A DNA stretch of 64,000 bases from DATAGF01 sp963835685 (GTDB taxonomy: Bacteria > Actinomycetota > Thermoleophilia > Miltoncostaeales > Miltoncostaeaceae), in the NCBI GenBank assembly GCA_963835685.1, contig CAWIGI010000013.1, positions 248,001-312,000 on the forward strand, written 5' to 3'. The notes below the pieces were generated by a model. The model worked only from the letters and a program-made list of their open reading frames with translations, did no database searches and had not been told where the DNA came from. How positions within the stretch are numbered: the first letter of the stretch is position 1; every line of letters begins with the position of its first letter. Positions 20,868-30,834 of the stretch are shown one piece after another. The position numbers were made by a program, and so were the translations under genes.

Positions 20868-21947
20868 TCAGCCGCTCAGCGCCTCCGCGACGGCCGCGTT
20901 CACGATCGCGCCATGCCGGACGTTGATCCCGGGCTCCAGGCCCGGGGCGGCCCGCACCGCATCGTCCAGCCCCTCGTCGGCGATCTTCAGGACGTAGGGG
21001 AGGGTGGCGTTGGAGAGCGCCCGCGTCGCCGTCACCGGCACGGCGCCCGGCATGTTGGCGACGCCGTAGTGCACCACGCCGTTGACCTCGTAGACCGGGT
21101 CGGAGTGGGTGGTCGGGCGCGAGGTCTCGACGCAGCCGCCCTGATCGACGGCGACGTCGACGATGACCGCCCCCGGGCGCATCAGCCCCAGGGCCTCGCG
21201 CGACACCAGCATCGGCGCGCGGGCGCCGGGCACCAGCACCGCGCCCACGACGAGGTCCGCCGTCGGCAGCAGCTCCTCGATCGCGAGCCGGGTCGAGTAC
21301 AGGAAGGTCATCCGTCCGGCGAGGGCGAGCTCGAGGTCGCGCAGGCGCCCGAGATCGGTGTCGAGCACGGCGACGTGGGCCTGCATGCCGGCGGCGACCA
21401 TCGCCGCGTTCGTGCCCACGATCCCGCCCCCGATCACCACCACCGACCCCGGCGCCACGCCCGCGACGCCCCCGAGCAGGACGCCGCGCCCGCCGAGCGG
21501 CTTCTCGAGGTGGCGCGCGCCGGCCTGGACGGCCAGGCGCCCGGCGATCTCGCTCATCGGCGCCAGCAGCGGCAGCCGGCCCTCGGCGTCCTCGACCGTC
21601 TCGTAGGCGACGGCGGTGGTGCCCGCCCGCCGCAGGGCGTCCGCCACCCCGGGGTTCGCGGCGAGGTGCAGGTAGGTGAACAGCACCTGGTCGTCCTGGA
21701 GGTAGCCGAACTCGGAGGGCTGCGGCTCCTTGACCTTCAGCACGAGGTCGCATCCCCAGGCGGCCGCGGCGTCGCCGATCCGCGCCCCCACGCGCTCGTA
21801 CGCGAGGTCGGGGAAGTCCGACCCCTCCCCCGCGCCGCGCTCCACCACGACGCCGTGGCCGTGGCGCACGAGCTCGTTCGCGCCGGCCGGCGTCAGCGCC
21901 ACCCGGTACTCGTCCTCCTTGACCTCGGCGGGCACGCCCACCTGCAT
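20868..21947 (-). CDS. ald: Alanine dehydrogenase
   Basis: NAD-dependent interconversion of L-alanine and pyruvate plus ammonia. The 359-residue protein opens MQVGVPAEVKEDEYRVALTP, with Lys73 in KVKEP and His94 in TYLHLAANP as catalytic residues. The nucleotide-binding loop is IGGGIVGTNAA and the later DVAVDQGGCVETSRPT holds the conserved aspartate. All match the Ald/pyridine nucleotide transhydrogenase family at usual length. The ATG at 21947 is the natural start. It sits 8 bases after the protease gene on the same strand. Confidence 0.94.
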   Translation of the reverse strand: MQVGVPAEVKEDEYRVALTPAGANELVRHGHGVVVERGAGEGSDFPDLAYERVGARIGDAAAAWGCDLVLKVKEPQPSEFGYLQDDQVLFTYLHLAANPGVADALRRAGTTAVAYETVEDAEGRLPLLAPMSEIAGRLAVQAGARHLEKPLGGRGVLLGGVAGVAPGSVVVIGGGIVGTNAAMVAAGMQAHVAVLDTDLGRLRDLELALAGRMTFLYSTRLAIEELLPTADLVVGAVLVPGARAPMLVSREALGLMRPGAVIVDVAVDQGGCVETSRPTTHSDPVYEVNGVVHYGVANMPGAVPVTATRALSNATLPYVLKIADEGLDDAVRAAPGLEPGINVRHGAIVNAAVAEALSG

Positions 21948-21955
21948 CGCGAGCC

Positions 21956-23158
21956 CTACCCCCTCTCGGTCGGCGTCCCCAACGATCCTCTCCCACGGGG
22001 CCCCTGTCGCGCCAGGCCGAAGCCGCAGGCCGCTGCCGCGATCACCGCGAGCGCGCCGAGCGCCAGCAGGAAGCCCTGGCGCCGCCGCTCGCCGACGAGC
22101 GTGAAGTCGGCGCCCGCGAGCTCGCGGGCGCGGCGCGCCTCGAGCCCGGCCAGGGCGTGGTCGGGGAAGGCGCGCTCGGCGGCCGCGAGCCCCCGCTGGG
22201 CGGCGGCCAGGTCGAGGTCCCAGAACGCGGCCATGCCGCCGCGGAAGAGCTGGGCCGAGCGGCCGGGCGCCGGCTCGACGCCCTCGGTCGCGAGCAGCTG
22301 GCGCACCTCGGTCGCCCGCTCGGCGATGCCCCCGTCCGCGGTGCGGATGACGGCGACGCCGCGCGCGTCGCCATTGGCGTCGACGATGGGCGCGCCGGAG
22401 TCGCCGGACTCGAGCGGGATCGTCACCAGCATGCCGGGGCGCGCGGTCGGCTCGTCCTCGTCGATGATCCCCGTCCGCGCCAGCGCGCCGCGGCGCACGG
22501 CGGGCTCCAGATCGCCGCGGGCGGGCTCGGCGAACGCGGAGCCGGCGCCGAAGCCGAGGCTGGCGACGGGCGTCCCGATGCTGGCCGACTCGGCCAGCGC
22601 CAGGGCCGGCGCGCCCGGCGCGCGGATGCGCAGGAGGGCGAGGTCGGCGCGGTCGCTCCGGACGACGCGGGTCGGCACGTAGGTGCGGGCGGCGGCGGCG
22701 CCCTGGCCGGCGTCCGCCTGGCGCACCACCAGGCGCGCCACGCGGACGCCGACGGGCGTCACGCCGGCCTCGTCCACGTACTCGGCGGCGAGGTCGTCGG
22801 TGTGCGGCTTCCCCTCGAGCGCCAGCTTCGTCTGGTACGCGAGCCGGGCGGCGGTCGCGTCGTCGGGGTCCGCGACGTGGGCCGCCGTGACCAGCCATCC
22901 GCCGGGGGCGACCGCGAAGGCGCTGCCGCGCTCCTGCAGCTCGCGCGCCTGTGCCGGGAGGGGGATCCGGCGGCCGTCCCTCGTCCGCAGGGCGTCCACC
23001 CGCAGGGTCATGTCCACCCGGTACACGCTCGGCAGGGCGAGCAGGGCCCCGCGGTCCAGGGGGTCGTCCGACAGGTCGTCGGGCGGCGCGCCCGCGGCTC
23101 CCGCGACGGCCGAGAGGAGCGCCAGCGCGGCGGCGGTGATGGCGGTCAGCGTCCGCAT
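21956..23158 (-). CDS. Secreted or membrane-anchored trypsin-like serine protease
   Basis: A 400-residue protein with an N-terminal signal peptide (about residues 1-23, ending near AGAAGA). The chymotrypsin-fold catalytic triad is His94 in VTAAHVA, Asp172 in RADLALLRI and Ser254 in LESGDSGAP. A C-terminal membrane helix lies at about residues 366-386, followed by a short basic tail, so the protease domain should face outward and remain anchored. This is a HtrA/trypsin-like layout without a PDZ domain; a helical region of about 70 residues separates the protease from the membrane helix. The substrate is unknown. Confidence 0.88.
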   Translation of the reverse strand: MRTLTAITAAALALLSAVAGAAGAPPDDLSDDPLDRGALLALPSVYRVDMTLRVDALRTRDGRRIPLPAQARELQERGSAFAVAPGGWLVTAAHVADPDDATAARLAYQTKLALEGKPHTDDLAAEYVDEAGVTPVGVRVARLVVRQADAGQGAAAARTYVPTRVVRSDRADLALLRIRAPGAPALALAESASIGTPVASLGFGAGSAFAEPARGDLEPAVRRGALARTGIIDEDEPTARPGMLVTIPLESGDSGAPIVDANGDARGVAVIRTADGGIAERATEVRQLLATEGVEPAPGRSAQLFRGGMAAFWDLDLAAAQRGLAAAERAFPDHALAGLEARRARELAGADFTLVGERRRQGFLLALGALAVIAAAACGFGLARQGPRGRGSLGTPTERG

Positions 23159-23235
23159 CGTTCCGAGGGTAGGGCCTCCGGCGGCCGTGCGACCCGGAGC
23201 CGGTCAGCCGCGCTCCAGGCTCTCCTTCGTGCGCA

Positions 23236-24778
23236 TCAGTGGCGGAAGTGGCGGCGGCCGGTCACGACCATCGACACGCCGGCCGCGTCGGCGGCGTCGA
23301 AGACCTCGTCGTCGCGGATCGAGCCCCCCGGCTGGACGATGGCGGTCACCCCCTCCTTGATGGCGGCCTCGGGGCCGTCGGCGAAGGGGAAGAACGCGTC
23401 GCTGGCCAGGGCGCCGCCGGCCACGGGGCTCTGGGCCTTGTCGATCGCGAGCCGCACCGAGTTCGACGCGGCTCATCTGGCCGGCTCCGACCCCGACCGT
23501 CGCGAGGTCGCGCGCGATCACGATGGCGTTGCTCTTGACGTGCTTCGCGACCCGCCACGCGAACAGCAGGTCGCCCCACTCGGCCTCCGTGGGCGCCCGC
23601 TCGGTGACGACCTTCATCAGGGAGCGGCCCTCGCTCTCGGCATCGCGGTCCTGTACCAGCAGGCCGCCGGCGACGCGGCGCAGGTCGCGCTCGCCCGGGT
23701 TGCGCCGCCGCCGCTCGCTCTTGCGCAGGATCCGCGTGTTCGGCTTCACGGTCAGGGCCCGCAGCGCCTCCTCGGCGTAGCCGGGCGCGCAGAGCACCTC
23801 CACGAACGTCCCGGCGAGCATCTCGCCCAGCGCCCCGTCCACGGGCCGGTTGACGACCACCACCCCCCCGTAGGCGGAGACCGGATCGCAGTCGCGCGCC
23901 CGCTGGTAGGCCGTCCGCACGTCCCCGGCGACGGCGACGCCGCAGGGGTTGTTGTGCTTGATGATCACGCACGCCGGGAGCTCGAACTCGGACAGCAGGG
24001 CGAGCCCGGCGTCGAGGTCGTAGAGGTTGTTGAAGGAGAGCTCCTTGCCGTGGAGCTGCTCCGTGCGCGAGAGCAGGTGGCTGCGCGCGCCGCGCTCCGC
24101 GTAGTACGCCGCTCGCTGGTGGGGGTTCTCGCCGTAGCTCAGCTCGCGCTGCACCTCGAAGCTGAGCACCAGCCCGGCGGGGAACTCGTCGTGCGTCTCG
24201 GCGAAGTAGGCGGCGATCGCCGCGTCGTAGGCCGCGGTGCGCCGGAAGGCCGCCTCGGCCAGCCGGCGGCGCAGGCCGTCCGACAGCTCGCCCCCGTCCG
24301 CCCGCAGCTCCCCGAGCACCTCGGCGTACTGGTCGGGCGATGTCACCACCCCCACGCGGGCGAAGTTCTTCGCGGCCGCGCGGATCATGGCCGGCCCGCC
24401 CACGTCGATCTGCTCGACGATCTCGTCCTCGGTCGCCCCGCGCCGCCCCGCGGTCTCCTCGAAGGGGTAGAGGTTCACCACCACCAGGTCGATGGCCTCG
24501 ATGCCGGCGTCGTGCATGTCCCCGGCGTCGCCCTCGTGGTCGGGTCGCGCGAGGATGCCGCCGTGCACGCGCGGGTGCAGCGTCTTCACCCGCCCGCCCA
24601 TGATCTCCGGGTGCCCGGTCACCTCGTTGACGGGGACGACGTCGATCCCCATGTCGCGCAGCGCCGCCGCGGTCCCTCCGGTGGACACGATCGTCGCGCC
24701 GAGATCCGCGAGCCCGCGCGCCAGCTCCTCCAGGCCGGTCTTGTCCGACACCGAGATGAGCGCGCGACCGACCCTCAC
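23236..24778 (-). CDS. purH: Bifunctional AICAR formyltransferase/IMP cyclohydrolase, one frameshift
   Basis: Catalyses the last two steps to IMP. The N-terminal cyclohydrolase domain has ALISVSDKTGL and TLHPRVHGGIL. The transformylase domain has KHNNPCGVA, SAYGGVVVVNRPVD and KHVKSNAIV. The frame breaks near 23461-23467, after GVGAGQMSRV. The coding strand reads GTCGAAC; removing one A gives the expected SRVDSVRLAIDKAQ and continues to the normal C-terminus GRRHFRH with a stop at 23236. The GTG start at 24778 overlaps the purN stop (GTGA). It is the last gene of the purine operon and essential for purine prototrophy, so a sequence error is likelier than a true mutation. Confidence 0.93.
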
Positions 24779-25410
24779 TCGACCTCCCCGGGCACCACCT
24801 CGACGCGGCGACGCTCGACGGGGTCGCGCCGCACCCTGCCGGCGGCGAACAGGCGCACCACCTCGGGCACGAGCCGGTGCTCCACCTCGCGGATCCGCTC
24901 GGTGAGCGAGTCCACCGAGTCACCGTACATCACGGCAACCGGCTCCTGCAGGATGGGGGGACCGGCGTCCACGCGCTCCTCGGCGAAGTGCACGGTCACG
25001 CCCGTGACGCGCACGCCCCAGTCGAGCGCCTCCTCGATCGCGTGCATCCCCGGGAAGGCGGGGAGCAGCGACGGGTGCAGGTTGACGACCCGGTCGGGGA
25101 AGCGGTCGAGGAACTCCCCGGTGAGGATGCTCATCCAGCCGGCCAGGACGACGAGGTCGGGGGAGGCCGCGGCCACGACGTCGGCCAGCTCGCGGTCGCG
25201 CTCGGCGCGCTCGCGGCCGGCCATCTCCACGACCCGCGTCGCGATCCCGGCCTCCGCGGCCCGCTGGAGCGCCAGGGCGTCCGGGCGGGAGCTCACGACC
25301 TGCGCGATCTCGATGGGCCCGTCGGCCTCGTGGACCGTGTCGATCAGCGACTGCAGGTTGGTGCCGCTGCCCGACACCAGCACGCTCACGCGGAACGGGC
25401 CCTCAGGCAA
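24775..25410 (-). CDS. purN: Phosphoribosylglycinamide formyltransferase
   Basis: Folate-dependent GAR transformylase, third step of purine synthesis. The 211-residue protein has the phosphate loop LVSGSGTNLQSL, the catalytic Asn and His in VVNLHPSLLPAFPG, and the Asp in HFAEERVDAGPPILQ. Operon position: it overlaps purM by 8 bases upstream and purH by 4 bases downstream. Confidence 0.96.
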   Translation of the reverse strand: MPEGPFRVSVLVSGSGTNLQSLIDTVHEADGPIEIAQVVSSRPDALALQRAAEAGIATRVVEMAGRERAERDRELADVVAAASPDLVVLAGWMSILTGEFLDRFPDRVVNLHPSLLPAFPGMHAIEEALDWGVRVTGVTVHFAEERVDAGPPILQEPVAVMYGDSVDSLTERIREVEHRLVPEVVRLFAAGRVRRDPVERRRVEVVPGEVE

Positions 25411-26353
25411 CGGTCACGCCCTCGCCGGCGACGACGCGCCCCACCACCCGCGCCCCGTCGACCGCTCCCGCCGCCGCGTCGCCGTCCCGCACCACCGCGC
25501 ACATCCCGAGGCCCATGTTGAAGGTGCGCCAGGCCTCCTCCTCGTCCACCCGCCCCGTGGCCAGGATCGCCCGGATCGCGGGGCCGTGCTCCCAGGAGCC
25601 GGCGTCGAGCCGCGCGCCCAGGCCCTCGGGCAGGGCGCGGGGGAGGTTCTCGGGCAGGCCGCCGCCGGTGATGTGGGCGGCGGCGCGCAGGTCGGCCGCG
25701 CCGGCGACCGCCTGGAGCTCCCGGACGTAGAGGCGCGTCGGTGCCAGCAGCAGGTCGGGGTCGGGCTCGAGCGCCCCGGCCTCGACGAGCGCCCGCACCA
25801 GGGAGTAGCCGTTGGCGTGCAGGCCCGACGACGGGAGGCCCACGATCGCGTCGCCCTCGCGCACCCGGTGCGGGCCGAGCAGCTCGGAGCGCTCAACGAC
25901 CCCCGCGGCGAACCCCGCGAGGTCGAAGTGACCGGGCGCGTAGAGCCCCGGCATCTCGGCCGTCTCGCCCCCCGCCAGGCGGCAGCCGACGGCCTCACAC
26001 GCCGCGGCGATCGCGGCCACGAGCCGCCCGGCCTCGTCCGGGTCGAGCCGCCCCACGGCGAGATAGTCCAGGAACACCAGCGGCCGGGCGCCGGTGCAGG
26101 CGAGGTCGTTGACGCACATCGCCACCAGGTCCTGCCCCAGCCCGTCCAGCCGGCCGAGCTCGCGCGCCAGCAGGAGCTTGGTGCCGACGCCGTCGGTGCA
26201 GGTGACGAGCACCGGCTCGCGCATCCCCGCCGGCAGCGGGTGGGCGGCGGCGAAGCCGGTTTGTCCCGCCACGAGGCCCGCCAGCGCGTCGGTGTGGCGG
26301 CGCGCCGCCTCGAGGTCGACCCCCGCGTCGCGGTACGAGAGCGGCTCCCCCAC
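25403..26353 (-). CDS. purM: Phosphoribosylformylglycinamidine cyclo-ligase (AIR synthetase)
   Basis: ATP-dependent ring closure to aminoimidazole ribonucleotide. The 316-residue protein carries the family motifs SYRDAGVDLEAA at the N-terminus, CTDGVGTKLLLA, NDLACTGARPLVFLDYLA, GGETAEMPGLY, SSGLHANGYSL and ITGGGLPENLPR. The start is the GTG at 26353, 12 bases after the purF stop. Confidence 0.96.
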   Translation of the reverse strand: MGEPLSYRDAGVDLEAARRHTDALAGLVAGQTGFAAAHPLPAGMREPVLVTCTDGVGTKLLLARELGRLDGLGQDLVAMCVNDLACTGARPLVFLDYLAVGRLDPDEAGRLVAAIAAACEAVGCRLAGGETAEMPGLYAPGHFDLAGFAAGVVERSELLGPHRVREGDAIVGLPSSGLHANGYSLVRALVEAGALEPDPDLLLAPTRLYVRELQAVAGAADLRAAAHITGGGLPENLPRALPEGLGARLDAGSWEHGPAIRAILATGRVDEEEAWRTFNMGLGMCAVVRDGDAAAGAVDGARVVGRVVAGEGVTVA

Positions 26354-26365
26354 CGCCCCAGCTTT

Positions 26366-27787
26366 TCAGACGCGGGCCGGCTCGCGCGCGCCCGGCTCGA
26401 ACCGTAGCTTCAGGGACGAGTCGGGGACGGGGATCGGGTAGTCGCCGGTAAAGCAGGCGCGGCAGTAGCCCTCGGCTGGGCGCCCGAGCGCGCGCTGCAG
26501 GCCGGCGAGGCTCAGGTAGGCGAGCGAGGCCGAGCCGGTGAGCGCGGCGATCTCCTCGACCGTGCGGCCGGCGGCCACCAGCTCGGCGCGGTCGGCCATG
26601 TCGATGCCGTAGAAGCAGGGCCAGAGGATCGGCGGGCTCGAGATGCGCATGTGCACCTCGGCGGCCCCGGCCTCGAGCAGCATCGCCACGATCTGGCGGG
26701 TGGTGTTGCCGCGCACGATCGAGTCGTTGACCACCACCAGCCGCCGTCCCCCGATCACGGCCGGCAGCGGGTTGAACTTCAGCCGGATGCCCTGCTGGCG
26801 CATGGCCTGCTCGGGCTGGATGAAGCTGCGGCCGACGTAGCGGTTCCGCACCACGGCCTCGGCGTAGGGGATGCCCGACTCGCCGGCGTAGCCGATCGCC
26901 GCGGGCGTGCCGCTGTCGGGCAGGCCGACCACGAGGTCGGCGTCGGCCGGGCTCTCGCGCGCCAGCTCGGCGCCCATGGCCCGGCGCGCATCCCACACCG
27001 TCTCGCCGTCCATCTGGCTGTCCGGGCGGGAGAAGTAGATGTGCTCGAAGACGCACAGCTTGCCGTCCCCCTGCGTGGGGATCGCCTGGCGGCTCTCCAC
27101 CCGCTCGGCCGACAGGCGCACGGCCTCGCCGGGCCGGACGTCGCGCTCGAAGGTCGCCCCGATCTGGTCGAGGGCGCAGGTCTCGGACGCGACGCACCAG
27201 CCGTCGTCGTCGAGGCGGCCGATCACGAGCGGGCGCACGCCGTAGGGGTCGCGGAAGGCCACGAGCTCGCGGCCGGTCAACACGACGACCGAGTAGGCGC
27301 CCACCAGCCGCGGCATCACCGAGCAGACGGCCGCCAGCAGGCTGCCCGACTCCGAGGCCAGCATCGCCGCGATGATCTCGGAGTCGGTGCTCGCGCGCAG
27401 GTCCACCCCCGCGAGCTCCATCTCCTCCCGCAGCGCCCCCGTGTTGGTGAGGTTGCCGTTGTGGCCGAGCGCGACCAGCCCGCCGTTGCGCGTGTGGGTG
27501 ACCGGCTGGGCGTTGTCCCACTTGTTGGAGCCGGTGGTCGAGTAGCGCACGTGGCCGATCGCCGCCCCGCCCGTCAGGCTCCGCAGCGAGGGCTCGTCGA
27601 AGACGGCGCTCACCAGGCCCAGGTCGCGCTGCACCATGACCTGGCCCTCGTCGCTGACGGCGATCCCGGCGCTCTCCTGGCCCCGGTGCTGCAGGGCGTG
27701 GAGCGCGTAGAAGGCCAGCCGCGAGACGTCGCGGCCCGGCGCCACGACCGCGAAGACGCCGCACTCCTCCTTGGGCCTGTCTGTCAC
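26366..27787 (-). CDS. purF: Amidophosphoribosyltransferase
   Basis: Commits PRPP to purine synthesis using glutamine. After an eight-residue propeptide comes the nucleophile Cys9 in EECGVFAV. The glutaminase domain has HALQHRGQESAGI and GHVRYSTTG; the PRPP loop is VVVNDSIVRGNT. Cysteines in KLCVFEHIYF, WPCFYGID and YCRACF match the four positions that hold a [4Fe-4S] cluster in the Bacillus subtilis enzyme, so an oxygen-sensitive cluster is likely. The 473 residues fit the family. Start and stop both overlap or nearly touch the neighbouring purine genes. Confidence 0.97.
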   Translation of the reverse strand: MTDRPKEECGVFAVVAPGRDVSRLAFYALHALQHRGQESAGIAVSDEGQVMVQRDLGLVSAVFDEPSLRSLTGGAAIGHVRYSTTGSNKWDNAQPVTHTRNGGLVALGHNGNLTNTGALREEMELAGVDLRASTDSEIIAAMLASESGSLLAAVCSVMPRLVGAYSVVVLTGRELVAFRDPYGVRPLVIGRLDDDGWCVASETCALDQIGATFERDVRPGEAVRLSAERVESRQAIPTQGDGKLCVFEHIYFSRPDSQMDGETVWDARRAMGAELARESPADADLVVGLPDSGTPAAIGYAGESGIPYAEAVVRNRYVGRSFIQPEQAMRQQGIRLKFNPLPAVIGGRRLVVVNDSIVRGNTTRQIVAMLLEAGAAEVHMRISSPPILWPCFYGIDMADRAELVAAGRTVEEIAALTGSASLAYLSLAGLQRALGRPAEGYCRACFTGDYPIPVPDSSLKLRFEPGAREPARV

Positions 27788-29955
27788 GCCAGGGCCTCCG
27801 GGAGGCCCCGCTCGTGGGCGTCGCGGGCCTCGGCGAGCGACAGGCGCGCCTCGCGGCCGCCCACGCGGGCGACGACGTCCTCGCCGCCGACCGCCCCGAT
27901 CGTCGCGACCGGCACGCCCCCGTCGCCGGCCAGCTCGCGGAGCCGCCCCTCGTGCTCTGGGAGGACCGTCAGGAGGACCCGTCCGCCGCCCTCGCCGAAG
28001 AGGACCTCGTCGTCGCGGCGCCCGGCCTCGACCGTCACCCCGGCCCCCAGCCCGCAGGCGACCGCCGACTCGGCGAGGGCGACGGCGAGCCCGCCGCCGG
28101 ACACGTCGTGCGCGCTGCGCAGGATCCCCTCCTCGGCCGCCGCCAGCACCAATTCGATCGTCGCCACCTCGCTTGCGACATCAACCCTGGGAGGTCTGCC
28201 GCGAGCTCCGGCGTACTCGCTCGCGTCCAGGATCCCGCCCTCGCCGGCGAGGACCACCCTGTCGCCCACGGCGACGAATCCGTGCCCCACGCTGGCCTCA
28301 GCCCGCTCGACCAGGCCCATCATGCCCACCACCGGGGTCGGGTAGATCGCGCGGCTCGCGCTCTCATTGTAGAGGGACACGTTGCCGGAGACGACGGGGA
28401 CCGACAGCGCGGTCAGGGCCTCGCTCATCCCGGCGATCGTCTCGGCCAGCCGCCAGCCCGTGGAGCCCTTCTCCGGGTTGGCGAAGTTGAGGCAGTCGGT
28501 TGCGGCGATCGGCCGCGCGCCCGTGCAGGCGAGGTTGCGCGCCGCCTCCAGCACGGACGCCCGGCCGCCGCCGCGCGGGTCGAGCTCGCAGTGCCGCTCG
28601 GCGCAGTCGGTGGTCAGCGCGATGGCCCGCTCCGAGCCGGGCAGCCGCACCACGGCGGCGTCGCCCCCCGGCCGCCGGATCGTGTTGGCGCCCACGAGGT
28701 GGTCGTAGCGTTCGTAGACCCAGCGCTTGGAGGCCAGGTTGGGCCGCGCCAGCAGGTCGCGCCAGGCCGCCGAGAGGTCGGCCGGCTCGGGGAGCGTCGC
28801 GAGGTCGAGCGGCTCCGGCGCCGGGGCGGGCGTCCGGGGCACCTCGTAGACCGGCGCCTCGTCGGCCAGCAGCCGCGCCGGCAGGTCGGCGACGGCCTCG
28901 CCCCCGGCGCGGGCGACCAGGTTCTCGCCCTGCGTCACGACGCCGATCCGGGTGGCGTCGAGGTCCCAGCGCCTGCACACGGCCACGACCTCGTCCAGCC
29001 GCGCCGGCTCCACCACGGCGAGCATCCGCTCCTGGCTCTCGGACACGAGGATCTCCGCCGGCGCGAGCGACTCGCGCAGCGGCACCAGGTCGAGGTCGAT
29101 GTCGAGCCCCACCCGGCCCTTGGCCGCCATCTCGCTCGCCGCGCTCGTCAGCCCTGCCGCCCCGAGGTCCTGCAGCGCCACCAGGGCGCCCCGCTCGGCG
29201 AGCTCGAGGCAGCAGTCCATCAGCTTGCGCTCCGTGAACGGGTCGCTCACCTGGACGGACGGGCGCTTGTCCTCGTCCTCGTCCAGCTCCGCCGACGCGA
29301 GCACGCTCGCGCCGCCGATGCCGTCGCGCCCGGTGCGGTTGCCGATCAGCACCAGCGCGTTGCCCGGTCCCGACGCGGCCGAGCGCAGCATCGCGCCCGG
29401 CGCCACCACGCCGACGCACATCGCGTTCACCAGGCACGAGTCCTCGTAGCGGTCGTCGAAGGCGACCTCGCCGCCAACCGTGGGGACCCCGATGCAGTTG
29501 CCGTAGTGGCCGATCCCGGCGACCGAGCGGGTGAAGAGGTGGCGGCTGCGCGGGCTCGACAGCTCGCCGAAGCGCAGCGAGTCGAGCAGCGCGATCGGGC
29601 GCGCCCCCATGGCGAGGATGTCGCGGACGATGCCGCCCACGCCCGTGGCCGCGCCCTCGAAGGGCTCGACCGCCGAGGGGTGGTTGTGGCTCTCGATCTT
29701 CAGCGCGACCGCTATGCCGTCGCCGGCGTCCACCACCCCCGCGTTCTCGCCCGGGCCCTGCAGCACGCGCGGCCCGGCCGTGGGGAACCCGGCCAGCAGC
29801 GGCCTGCTGTGCTTGTACGCGCAGTGCTCGCTCCACATCAGGCTGAACATCACGAGCTCGGGGTCGGTGGGCTCGCGGCCCAGCAGCTCCGGGATGCGGG
29901 CGGCCTCGTCGTCGGTGAGGCCAAGCCGGCGGTGGCGGGGGAGGGCGGTGGTCAC
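27784..29955 (-). CDS. purL: FGAM synthase large subunit
   Basis: ATP-dependent amidation of FGAR, working with PurS and PurQ as in Bacillus-type three-part enzymes. The 723-residue length is that of the small-type PurL. Visible motifs include LMWSEHCAYKHSR, QGPGENAGVVDAGDG, KIESHNHPSAVEPFEGAATG near the active site, and a second AIR-synthase-like half with CLNFANPEKG and SAHDVSGGGLAVALAES. Its GTG start lies only a few bases after purQ, and its stop overlaps purF by four bases. Confidence 0.96.
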   Translation of the reverse strand: MTTALPRHRRLGLTDDEAARIPELLGREPTDPELVMFSLMWSEHCAYKHSRPLLAGFPTAGPRVLQGPGENAGVVDAGDGIAVALKIESHNHPSAVEPFEGAATGVGGIVRDILAMGARPIALLDSLRFGELSSPRSRHLFTRSVAGIGHYGNCIGVPTVGGEVAFDDRYEDSCLVNAMCVGVVAPGAMLRSAASGPGNALVLIGNRTGRDGIGGASVLASAELDEDEDKRPSVQVSDPFTERKLMDCCLELAERGALVALQDLGAAGLTSAASEMAAKGRVGLDIDLDLVPLRESLAPAEILVSESQERMLAVVEPARLDEVVAVCRRWDLDATRIGVVTQGENLVARAGGEAVADLPARLLADEAPVYEVPRTPAPAPEPLDLATLPEPADLSAAWRDLLARPNLASKRWVYERYDHLVGANTIRRPGGDAAVVRLPGSERAIALTTDCAERHCELDPRGGGRASVLEAARNLACTGARPIAATDCLNFANPEKGSTGWRLAETIAGMSEALTALSVPVVSGNVSLYNESASRAIYPTPVVGMMGLVERAEASVGHGFVAVGDRVVLAGEGGILDASEYAGARGRPPRVDVASEVATIELVLAAAEEGILRSAHDVSGGGLAVALAESAVACGLGAGVTVEAGRRDDEVLFGEGGGRVLLTVLPEHEGRLRELAGDGGVPVATIGAVGGEDVVARVGGREARLSLAEARDAHERGLPEALA

Positions 29956-29959
29956 GCCG

Positions 29960-30598
29960 TCACGCCGCGATCAGCCCGTTCAGGACGAGGCCGCCGTCGG
30001 TGGAGCCGAGCAGGGGGTCGCAGGCCTCCTCGGGGTGGGGCATGAGGCCCATCACGTTCCCCTCGCGGCTGGCGATCCCGGCCACGCGGTCGGTTGACCC
30101 GAGCGGGTTGTCCGGCCCGTAGCGCAGCACGACGCGCGCCTCGGACGGGTCCCCGAACCAGGCGCCCTCGTTGTTCTTGATCGGGATGGACAGGCGCTCG
30201 CCCTGGGGCAGCCCGCCGGTCCAGGGGGTGTCAGGGTCGGCGACCTCCAGCTCCATCTGGCGGCAGACGAACGAGAGCGTCGCGTTCCGGCGCAGCGCGC
30301 CCGGCAGCAGCGCCGCCTCGCAGAGCACCTGGAACCCGTTGCAGATGCCGATCACGCGCCCGCCGGCCTCGGCGTGGCGGCGGACCGCGCCCATGATCGG
30401 CGCGCGGCTGGCGATGGCGCCGCAGCGCAGGTGGTCGCCGTAGGAGAAGCCGCCCGGCAGCAGCACGGCCCGCGTTCCGGGCGGGAGCTCGGCGTCGGCG
30501 TGCCAGGCGGGCTCGGCCCGCGCGCCCAGGCGCTCGACGGCGCGGCGGGCGCTGTCGTGGTCGAGCGAGCCCGGGAAGCGGACGATCGCGACGCTCAC
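29960..30598 (-). CDS. purQ: FGAM synthase glutaminase subunit
   Basis: Class I glutamine amidotransferase that supplies ammonia to PurL. The 212-residue protein has LLPGGFSYGDHLRCGAIA, the nucleophile Cys in GICNGFQVL, and the His-Glu pair in MPHPEEACD. I chose the GTG at 30598, which overlaps the purS stop (GTGA) and starts right at the conserved VAIVRFPGS strand; the longer frame upstream only reads through purS. Confidence 0.96.
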   Translation of the reverse strand: MSVAIVRFPGSLDHDSARRAVERLGARAEPAWHADAELPPGTRAVLLPGGFSYGDHLRCGAIASRAPIMGAVRRHAEAGGRVIGICNGFQVLCEAALLPGALRRNATLSFVCRQMELEVADPDTPWTGGLPQGERLSIPIKNNEGAWFGDPSEARVVLRYGPDNPLGSTDRVAGIASREGNVMGLMPHPEEACDPLLGSTDGGLVLNGLIAA

Positions 30599-30834
30599 GA
30601 GGAGCCGGCCTCGACCCGGTAGTCCTCGATGAGGGCGTTCGCCAGCAGGCCCTCGCACATGGCGCGGGCCTGGCCCTCGGGATCGTCGCCGTCGACCTCG
30701 AGCTCGATCCGCTTGCCGATGCGCACGTCCGACACGCCCGCGAACCCCAGCTGCTCGAGCGCTCCGCGCACGGCCTGGCCCTGGGGGTCGAGGACCCCCT
30801 CCTTGGGCATCACGGTCACGACGATCTGGGTCAT
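30595..30834 (-). CDS. purS: FGAM synthase subunit PurS
   Basis: A 79-residue bridging subunit of the three-part FGAM synthase. It opens MTQIVVTVMPKEGVLDPQG and contains LGFAGVSDVRIGKRIELEVDG, both characteristic of PurS. Its ATG overlaps the purC stop and its stop overlaps the purQ start, so its expression is coupled on both sides. Confidence 0.95.
   Translation of the reverse strand: MTQIVVTVMPKEGVLDPQGQAVRGALEQLGFAGVSDVRIGKRIELEVDGDDPEGQARAMCEGLLANALIEDYRVEAGSS

Noticed and set aside
22157..26407. A 1416-codon rightward open frame across the protease and purine genes
   Set aside because: It is antisense to four well-conserved genes and is low-complexity; pure shadow of codon bias.
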